From UBA3006 sp036746695 (lineage in GTDB: Bacteria > Actinomycetota > Acidimicrobiia > Acidimicrobiales > Ilumatobacteraceae): a stretch of DNA of 64,000 bases. The position numbers and the translations under genes are program-made. This document shows, piece by piece, positions 58,512 through 64,000 of the stretch; within the stretch, counting starts at the first letter, position 1; each line of letters opens with the position of its first letter. The DNA lies in assembly GCA_036746695.1 (NCBI GenBank), contig DAIODP010000001.1:1860001-1924000 (forward strand). Reading direction: 5' to 3'. The notes under the pieces are model-generated. The model had not been told where the DNA came from, searched no databases, and worked only from the letters and a program-made list of their open reading frames with translations.

Positions 58512-58563
58512 TGGTGAAAAAAGGGGAAAGATCCTTGCAAGTGGGGAAAAGTGGGGATATCCT
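58512..58563 (+). promoter_or_regulatory. mraZ promoter with MraZ-box-like repeats at 10-bp spacing
   Basis: TTGCAA (58535-58540), a 17-nt spacer, and TATCCT (58558-58563) form a good sigma-70 type promoter. Boxes TGGTG (58512), AGGGG (58522), TGGGG (58542) and TGGGG (58552) recur every 10 or 20 bp, the TGGGN repeat type bound by MraZ in its own promoter. The last two boxes fill the spacer, so MraZ binding would block polymerase. Confidence 0.75.
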
Positions 58564-58657
58564 GTGTGTACTTCAGCGGAGTGCGGACTCTTCCGAAGTG
58601 GCAGTAAGTACGGGAATGCAAGCCCCACAAGGGTTTGCAAGGGCAGCGGAGGCAAGT

Positions 58658-59074
58658 GTGTTTGTAGGGGTGCACGAGAGGCAATTGGACCCAAAGGGTC
58701 GCATGGCATTGCCTGCCTCATTTCGTCCCCGTTTGGAACCCCGTTGCTACCTCTCGATTGGTCGCGACAAGTGCGTCGACATTCTCACCGCAGAGGCTTT
58801 TGAGGAAGTTGCCCGCGACGCGGTGGAAAAAGTGCGCCGCGGCGAGATGGACCGCAATCAACAGCGCGCGCTTGCAAGCAACACCTTCGAAGTTTCGGTT
58901 GACGCCCAAGGCCGGATCAATATCGATGAAAAATTGAGGGCGTATGCCGGCCTCACGCTGAACTCGCGTGTTGTGGTCAGCGGCTCGTTTGATCGTGCAG
59001 AAATCTGGGACCCAACTCGTCACGAGCGCATCAGCGACGAAGGTCTTACACAAATCGCCGGAACAGGCCTCTAG
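58658..59074 (+). CDS. mraZ: Transcriptional regulator MraZ
   Basis: A 138-residue double-SpoVT/AbrB-like protein. The start VFVGVHERQLDPKGRMALPA matches the MFxGxxxxxLDxKGR signature exactly if GTG 58658 is used, with CGGAGG 5 nt upstream; an ATG at 58616 would add 14 residues. The second repeat has VSVDAQGRINIDEKLRAYAG. MraZ represses the division and cell wall cluster and itself through the repeats in its promoter. Confidence 0.93.
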   Translation: MFVGVHERQLDPKGRMALPASFRPRLEPRCYLSIGRDKCVDILTAEAFEEVARDAVEKVRRGEMDRNQQRALASNTFEVSVDAQGRINIDEKLRAYAGLTLNSRVVVSGSFDRAEIWDPTRHERISDEGLTQIAGTGL

Positions 59075-59125
59075 GTCGGGGAAGGGGACGAGCACGACAA
59101 CATTCGCGAAGTTCGCTCCGTAAAA

Positions 59126-59264
59126 ATCGGCAGCTTCGCATCTCTGCAGTCCTTCAGTCAACAAGATGGACAGCCCCAACTCCGCCCGCTATTCGTCTCG
59201 TCGATCCGGGGAGACATCCCGGCGACACCGTTGGCTGGGGGGCTGCAGAGATGCGAATCCCGAT
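59126..59264 (+). ncRNA. Structured leader RNA upstream of rsmH (mraW RNA-type candidate)
   Basis: A perfect 15-bp inverted repeat, TTCGCATCTCTGCAG (59135-59149) with CTGCAGAGATGCGAA (59243-59257), is flanked by a further ATCGG/CCGAT pair (59126-59130, 59260-59264). Inside are GTCC/GGAC (59149-59152, 59168-59171) and a CCGGG-7nt-CCCGG hairpin (59206-59222). The position, in the mraZ-rsmH gap of an actinobacterium-like genome 36 nt before the rsmH start, matches the described mraW RNA motif; membership is inferred, not tested. Confidence 0.6.
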
Positions 59265-59300
59265 AACCGGAGCAACGTTCGAGCGTCGAGCCACAACACC

Positions 59301-60266
59301 ATGTCAGCCACCCTTCACACTCAGGAATCGTTTGATCACTCACCAGTCATGGCAGAAGAAATCGTCGCTCTATTCGGCGATGTTCCCCACGGCGTCGTAG
59401 TGGACGCAACGCTTGGCGGAGCAGGACACACCATGCGGTTGCTCGAGGCATATCCGATGATGTCCGTTTTGGGGATTGATCAGGACGAGATGGCCATCGA
59501 GCACGCAGCTGCGCTGCGTGCAAACTCACCGGACATCGCTCGGCGATTGGATGTTCAGCGAGGAAGGTTCGATTCCATTGACTCTTTCTTGGCTCAACGC
59601 AACATTGATTCAATTAGTGGCGCATTGTTCGACCTCGGTGTTTCTTCACCTCAGCTGGACAAAGCAGACCGCGGATTTTCCTATCGCCATGACGGCCCCT
59701 TGGACATGCGAATGGACAAGAGCGCACAATTGAGTGCGGCTGATGTCGTGAATGGTTACGAAGTTCAGCAGTTGACTGATGTGCTTCGCAATAATGCCGA
59801 TGAACGATTTGCGTTTCGTATCGCAAAAGCAATTGTTGCTGCGCGGCCAATTGCCAACACAACACAACTGGCAGAAATCGTTGCGAATGCAATTCCTGCA
59901 CCAGCGCGCAGAACTGGTGGCCACCCAGCAAAGCGCACCTTCCAGGCAATTCGGATCGAAGTGAACAAGGAACTCGACATTTTGCCTCGAGCGCTACACG
60001 ACGCAATACGTGCAACTGCGCCAGGTGGGCGAGTGGCAGTGTTGTCATACCACTCTGGTGAAGACCGCATCGTGAAGCAGGCATTTCGTGACGCCGAATC
60101 AAATCCTCTGGTGCAAACAGTGGCATCTCCTTTCCAGCATCACCAATCGGCCAACAAATTGGTTCGCAAGGTGAAAGTTGCCGAGCGCCCAAGTGCTCGA
60201 GAAATTGAACTCAATCCACGCGCATCTTCTGCGCGACTTCGCGTGATTGAAAAGGTAGGCAGCTGA
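59301..60266 (+). CDS. rsmH: 16S rRNA (cytosine-1402-N4) methyltransferase
   Basis: A 321-residue SAM-dependent methyltransferase (formerly mraW): SPVMAEEIVAL, VVDATLGGAGHTMRLLEA (SAM loop), GIDQDEMAI, DLGVSSPQLDKADRGFSYRH and PLDMRMD, all family hallmarks, plus RTFQAIRIEVNKEL and LSYHSGEDRIVK. It modifies C1402 in the P site of 16S rRNA. ATG at 59301 begins the conserved part, after the structured leader; the frame runs upstream through that RNA and is not used. ftsL starts 1 nt after its stop. Confidence 0.96.
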   Translation: MSATLHTQESFDHSPVMAEEIVALFGDVPHGVVVDATLGGAGHTMRLLEAYPMMSVLGIDQDEMAIEHAAALRANSPDIARRLDVQRGRFDSIDSFLAQRNIDSISGALFDLGVSSPQLDKADRGFSYRHDGPLDMRMDKSAQLSAADVVNGYEVQQLTDVLRNNADERFAFRIAKAIVAARPIANTTQLAEIVANAIPAPARRTGGHPAKRTFQAIRIEVNKELDILPRALHDAIRATAPGGRVAVLSYHSGEDRIVKQAFRDAESNPLVQTVASPFQHHQSANKLVRKVKVAERPSAREIELNPRASSARLRVIEKVGS

Positions 60267-60267
60267 G

Positions 60268-60759
60268 ATGGCGTTAGCGATTTCGACCGCGAGGGCGCCA
60301 CGGCGCAACACTCGTCCAGTCGTTTCGACACCCCCTGAACGCCATCTCACTGTCGTGCAACCGGCAACGAAGGCAACCATTTCCTTCGTCGCTACTGCAA
60401 TCTTCGGCATGTTCGTGCTCATCGCCGTTGTCATTGGCTTTCAGGCGTTCATAGCCCAACAGCAGTTAAAGCTGGACCACATCAGTAAGGAAGTTCGACT
60501 TGCGCGTAACTACACTGAAGAATTGCGTCAACAGAAAACGTCGTTGATCGCCCCAGACCGTTTGCGCGCAGAGGCAGCAATGCAAGGGATGACGCAAGGT
60601 CTTGGTTCTAGGTTCATGGAAATCCCTGAAGACGTGGTTGCGCAGGTGCTTGTTGCTACGGGTCAGATGGATGAAGCAATCGCTCAAGCACAGCAGACTG
60701 CGATGGCAAACCCGTTAGCAGCATTGGCAACATTGCAAGCCCCAGGAGTAGCACCATGA
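60268..60759 (+). CDS. ftsL: FtsL-like cell division protein
   Basis: A 163-residue bitopic protein: cytoplasmic basic start, TM about 37-62 (TISFVATAIFGMFVLIAVVI), then a coiled coil (QQQLKLDHISKEVRLARNYT...). FtsL is poorly conserved; the call rests on topology and position between rsmH and ftsI, where FtsL is normally found. It recruits the FtsW-FtsI synthase. The tail after residue 110 is Ala/Gln-rich and longer than usual. It overlaps ftsI by 4 nt. Confidence 0.8.
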   Translation: MALAISTARAPRRNTRPVVSTPPERHLTVVQPATKATISFVATAIFGMFVLIAVVIGFQAFIAQQQLKLDHISKEVRLARNYTEELRQQKTSLIAPDRLRAEAAMQGMTQGLGSRFMEIPEDVVAQVLVATGQMDEAIAQAQQTAMANPLAALATLQAPGVAP

Positions 60760-62624
60760 ACCTTGTAACTGGCACGCGTCGACCACGCAGAGACACACGG
60801 CAAGCATCGGAGATCGTTCGCGAGCGTGCTCGTAAAGCAACCAAGTCGATGACTACCGATTTGCAAGGCGGCCAGATTAGGCCCCGTCTAGTTGCCATGT
60901 ACCTGCTCGTCACCGTGCTGTTGCTGACGATGTTGTTGCGCACGGGTTACCTGCAAACCATTGGTTCGGATAAGTACCGCGAAGCGAGCATGGATCAGCG
61001 AACTCGCGTTGACACTGTTCGGGCAGAGCGTGGATCGATCTTGGATAGGCAGGGCCTAGAGCTAGCGCTGCCCGTGCCTACCCGAACGGTTTTTGCCGAT
61101 CCGTCGGCAATCGTCGATCCCATTGCAACGGCGCGGGCCTTAGCGGGAATATTGCAGATCACCCCTGAAGAGGAAATTGCGCTGGCCGAGAAACTACAAA
61201 GCAAAGGAAGTTTCGTGTTCATCTCGCGACAGGCCCCGCAAGAAATTGCGGATGCAATGCTCGCATTGCAGTTGCCAGGCATTTCTTCGTACCGAGAACC
61301 CAGTAGAGCAATTACGTCGGAAGGTTTGCGCGCACTAGTTGGGCGTACCGACCCGGACGGTGTAGGCATTGCCGGCCTCGAGATCTTGTTTAACGACACC
61401 CTTACTGGTGTAGATGGAAAGTCGATACGTGAGGTGAACAGCAAGGGGCAGTCCATTGCCACCGGGGTAGATCAGAGCACCGAGGCAATTGCGGGTTCCG
61501 ACTTGGTGACCACGATTGATCGCAATATTCAGTTTCAAGTCGACACCATCCTGACGCAGCAAACGGCACGACTGGGCGCAAAAAGCGGTACAGCAATCGT
61601 GATGGACTCCAAAACAGGTGAGATCTACGCAATGTCCACAATGCGTCGCAATGAAGACGGCACATACTCTGCGGATTCTGGAAACTTCGCGGCGGTAGAG
61701 GCCTACGAGCCGGGCTCGGTGGCAAAAGTGTTCAGCATTTCAGCCGCACTGAACGAAGGAACAGTAGAGACCAACTCGACATTCAAAGTCCCCGGGGCAC
61801 AAGTGTTTTTCAAAGACACTGAATGGGAAGCAACGATTAAAGATGCTTATCCGCACCCACTAGAAGATATGAGTGTCCGCAAGATATTGGTGGATTCATC
61901 AAACCTGGGCACCATCCAAATAGCGCAAACGATGCCACCCCAAAAGCTGCATGATTATCTGAAGAGGTTTGGTTTCGGCAATAAAACCGAGCTCAATTTC
62001 CCAGGTGAAAGCAATGGTCTGTTGGCCGATGCCGATAAATGGCGAGGCCTGGAGAAGGTGACCACGTCGTATGGCTACGGATATGCGTCGTCGGCGTTGC
62101 AATTGATAGCCGGCGTCAACGTTGTTGCCAACGGTGGAACCTACGTTGCGCCAAGAATCGTCGCTGGAACTATTGATAAGGATGGCATCAGTCATCCTGC
62201 CGCTGCGTCGGCAACGCACCCTGTGATAAAGCCGGAAACTGCAGCGAAGATGCGCACGTTGATGAGTGAAGTTGTCTGCTTTGGCACTGCGAAGTTGGCA
62301 AAGATAAATGGTCTTACCGCTGCAGGCAAGACGGGAACTGGTTACAAACGCCAAGACAACGGCACATATCTTAAAGATGATGGTTCGCGTGCCTACTTCG
62401 CATCGTTCGTAGGGTTCCTGCCTGCAGACGAGCCGCGCTTCACGGTGCTTGTTTCCATTGACGAACCAGATCCGGCATCGCGAGACCGTTTCGGTGGTAC
62501 CGCGGCTGCTCCCGTGTTTGCAAATATCGCGCAGGTATTAATCAACGAATTAGACATTCGTCCGTCGGCGACCGACGCAGGCTGTCCTGCAAATCGTCCG
62601 GCCGAACTTGGGCCGGCGCACTAG
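60756..62624 (+). CDS. ftsI: Peptidoglycan transpeptidase FtsI (PBP3)
   Basis: A 622-residue class B PBP: TM about 46-68, pedestal with RAERGSILDRQGLELALPVP, transpeptidase with SVAK (in EPGSVAKVFSISAAL), SSN (VDSSNLGTIQIAQ) and KTG (AAGKTGTGYK). It cross-links septal peptidoglycan with FtsW. No PASTA domains are seen at the C-terminus. It starts 4 nt inside ftsL and is followed 5 nt later by murE, the usual division-cluster order. Confidence 0.95.
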   Translation: MNLVTGTRRPRRDTRQASEIVRERARKATKSMTTDLQGGQIRPRLVAMYLLVTVLLLTMLLRTGYLQTIGSDKYREASMDQRTRVDTVRAERGSILDRQGLELALPVPTRTVFADPSAIVDPIATARALAGILQITPEEEIALAEKLQSKGSFVFISRQAPQEIADAMLALQLPGISSYREPSRAITSEGLRALVGRTDPDGVGIAGLEILFNDTLTGVDGKSIREVNSKGQSIATGVDQSTEAIAGSDLVTTIDRNIQFQVDTILTQQTARLGAKSGTAIVMDSKTGEIYAMSTMRRNEDGTYSADSGNFAAVEAYEPGSVAKVFSISAALNEGTVETNSTFKVPGAQVFFKDTEWEATIKDAYPHPLEDMSVRKILVDSSNLGTIQIAQTMPPQKLHDYLKRFGFGNKTELNFPGESNGLLADADKWRGLEKVTTSYGYGYASSALQLIAGVNVVANGGTYVAPRIVAGTIDKDGISHPAAASATHPVIKPETAAKMRTLMSEVVCFGTAKLAKINGLTAAGKTGTGYKRQDNGTYLKDDGSRAYFASFVGFLPADEPRFTVLVSIDEPDPASRDRFGGTAAAPVFANIAQVLINELDIRPSATDAGCPANRPAELGPAH

Positions 62625-62629
62625 CTGCA

Positions 62630-64000
62630 ATGAAAAACAAACGCAGCACTTCTCTTGGTGCTGTGTTGAATGCCGCTTGTGACCGTAAAGAATTTGATTA
62701 CGAATTAGTTGGAGATGCCGAGACTTTCATCACCGACGTCACACACTCGACTGCATCGGTAACACCTGGAGCCCTATTCGTCTGTGTAATCGGCGAACGC
62801 GTAGACGGCCATCAACTTGCTCAGCAAGCAATAGACGCTGGCGCCGTTGCTCTGCTCGTGGAACGAAGGTTGCCAATTTCGGTTACTCAAATAGTGGTTG
62901 CCGATACACGCCAAACACAGGGGATCGTTGCGGCCGCGTTTTGGGGTTTCCCCTCCGATGACCTGTTAATGATTGCTGTCACGGGCACCAACGGCAAGAC
63001 CACCACGGCCCATTTGCTTGGATCCATCCTTCGCCAACATGGCTTACGAACCGAAGTAGTGGGAACACTCAGTGGCGCGAGAACTACGGCCGAATCCACT
63101 GAACTGCAACGACAGTTGGCCCAATATGTCGAGCGCAAGACTCAAGCAGTTGTTATGGAGGTGACATCACACGCGATGGTGTTGCATCGTGTTGAAGGTA
63201 CCCACTTTGCACTCTCGATATTTACCAATCTCACGCCAGAGCATTTGGATTTTCATGGAACGATGGAGAGTTATTTTGCCGCAAAGGCATCGTTATTCAC
63301 TGCGGCTTACACTTCGGTAGGCGTGGTCAATTACGACGATGTGCATGGTCGGCTGATTGCAGATACGAACGAGATTCAATGCATTCCATTTTCGGTTCAC
63401 GATGTCCAGAACAAAGCTGCAACGGCATCAAGCCACGAGTTCTCTTGGAAAACGCATCATGTCAAGGTAAATGTCGGTGGAAAGTTCAATATTTCAAATT
63501 CGCTTGCCGCTGTCACCGCGGCGGTTCAGCTTGGTGTCTCGGAAACAGACATCGTTGCAGGGCTGGCCGCTGCGGAGACAGTTCCTGGCCGGTTCGAGCA
63601 AGTACGTTCGAGCACAGGATTTGATGTTGTAGTTGACTATGCACACACACCGGATGCCTTGCAACGGGTGTTACTTGCTGCACGAGAAGTAGTGGGGACA
63701 AAACAGCAAGTGGTGGTCGTGTTTGGATGTGGCGGAGATCGTGACTCCGAGAAACGCCCACTCATGGGGGCCATCGCCGCGAAGTTCGCTGACTGCGTTG
63801 TGGTGACCTCAGATAATCCACGATCGGAATCACCTGCCACGATCGCACAAAACATCATTGACGGCATTGGTACTCTCAGTGCGAATACAATCGTCACAAC
63901 CGAAATTGACCGTCGTCTAGCCATCCAATTTGCACTGAAGTCCGCGCGCAGCGGCGACATTGTGGTAATTGCTGGCAAAGGTCACGAAAAAACCCAAACG
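62630..64000 (+). CDS. murE: UDP-MurNAc-tripeptide synthetase MurE (meso-DAP type), 3' end outside the window
   Basis: The first 457 residues of a Mur ligase, open to the right edge. Domain 1 binds the UDP nucleotide; VTGTNGKTTTAHLL is the ATP loop; EVTSHAMVLHRVEGTHF and NLTPEHLDFHGTMESYFAAK hold the metal and carbamylated-Lys regions. DNPRSES is the motif that marks enzymes adding meso-diaminopimelate, as opposed to the DNP(A)-type of lysine adders, so the wall is predicted to contain meso-DAP. Starts 5 nt after ftsI. Confidence 0.94.
   Translation, partial: MKNKRSTSLGAVLNAACDRKEFDYELVGDAETFITDVTHSTASVTPGALFVCVIGERVDGHQLAQQAIDAGAVALLVERRLPISVTQIVVADTRQTQGIVAAAFWGFPSDDLLMIAVTGTNGKTTTAHLLGSILRQHGLRTEVVGTLSGARTTAESTELQRQLAQYVERKTQAVVMEVTSHAMVLHRVEGTHFALSIFTNLTPEHLDFHGTMESYFAAKASLFTAAYTSVGVVNYDDVHGRLIADTNEIQCIPFSVHDVQNKAATASSHEFSWKTHHVKVNVGGKFNISNSLAAVTAAVQLGVSETDIVAGLAAAETVPGRFEQVRSSTGFDVVVDYAHTPDALQRVLLAAREVVGTKQQVVVVFGCGGDRDSEKRPLMGAIAAKFADCVVVTSDNPRSESPATIAQNIIDGIGTLSANTIVTTEIDRRLAIQFALKSARSGDIVVIAGKGHEKTQT

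Noticed and set aside
1..64000. Mobile elements, prophage, CRISPR arrays or rRNA genes
   Set aside because: I looked for transposase or integrase motifs, regularly spaced repeats and rRNA-like sequence and saw none; gene order is that of a stable chromosomal core.

Overview
The window reads as a gene-dense bacterial chromosome segment from an actinomycete-type organism. Pointers are an MtrA/MtrB-like two-component operon, a DUF3040 protein, an RNase E/G with a long basic N-terminal extension, a VWA/MoxR pair, an mraZ-rsmH-ftsL-ftsI-murE cluster whose MurE carries the DNPR motif of meso-diaminopimelate ligases, and many start codons lying 6-9 nt behind a TANNNT -10 hexamer (leaderless mRNAs). 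The moderate GC, very short gaps and frequent ATGA overlaps suggest a streamlined aquatic lineage such as Acidimicrobiia; this placement is inference. I see no insertion sequence, prophage, CRISPR array or rRNA. One tRNA gene (Pro, UGG) is present.

Layout. 1-4162: C-terminus of a flavin monooxygenase, apt, a divergent CstR-like repressor and CstB-like persulfide dioxygenase-rhodanese around a shared operator, and rmuC. 4202-15456: two tandem dipeptide/oligopeptide ABC transporter operons, both on the minus strand. One has separate ATPases and one has fused ATPases; each has a UUCG-loop terminator directly behind the binding-protein gene. 15727-18411: an unrecognised protein, an XRE regulator, pfkA and upp. 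18447-22813: a tightly coupled four-gene operon (GNAT acyltransferase, N-acylamino-acid racemase-like enolase-superfamily enzyme, ornithine-cyclodeaminase-like enzyme, diverged ammonia-lyase-like protein). I know no described pathway with this combination; it is the best candidate for a new system here. 22820-24807: PPOX-fold protein, tRNA-Pro, class V aminotransferase and a small SH3-like protein.

24835-29881: tig-clpP-clpX-folC-ndk. 30013-36004: mreB-mreC-mreD-mrdA-rodA elongasome operon. 36228-43866: rne (with a structured leader), rplU, rpmA, dgt, obg, proB and murJ. 43932-49827: MoxR ATPase, VWA protein, histidine phosphatase, GMC oxidoreductase, glpK. 49837-53195 (minus): membrane protein, inositol monophosphatase, response regulator, sensor kinase and an unusually short 43-residue lipoprotein. 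53217-58441: dinB, DUF3040, ROK kinase, acyl-CoA dehydrogenase, small hypothetical, HNH nuclease, lipoate ligase-like protein. 58512-64000: division/cell-wall cluster with MraZ-box-like repeats in its promoter, a structured RNA candidate between mraZ and rsmH, then ftsL, ftsI and murE, which runs off the window.

No gene-free stretch exceeds 300 bases. The longest are 15457-15726 (divergent promoters), 36005-36227 (rne leader), 58442-58657 (mraZ promoter) and 59075-59300 (structured RNA).
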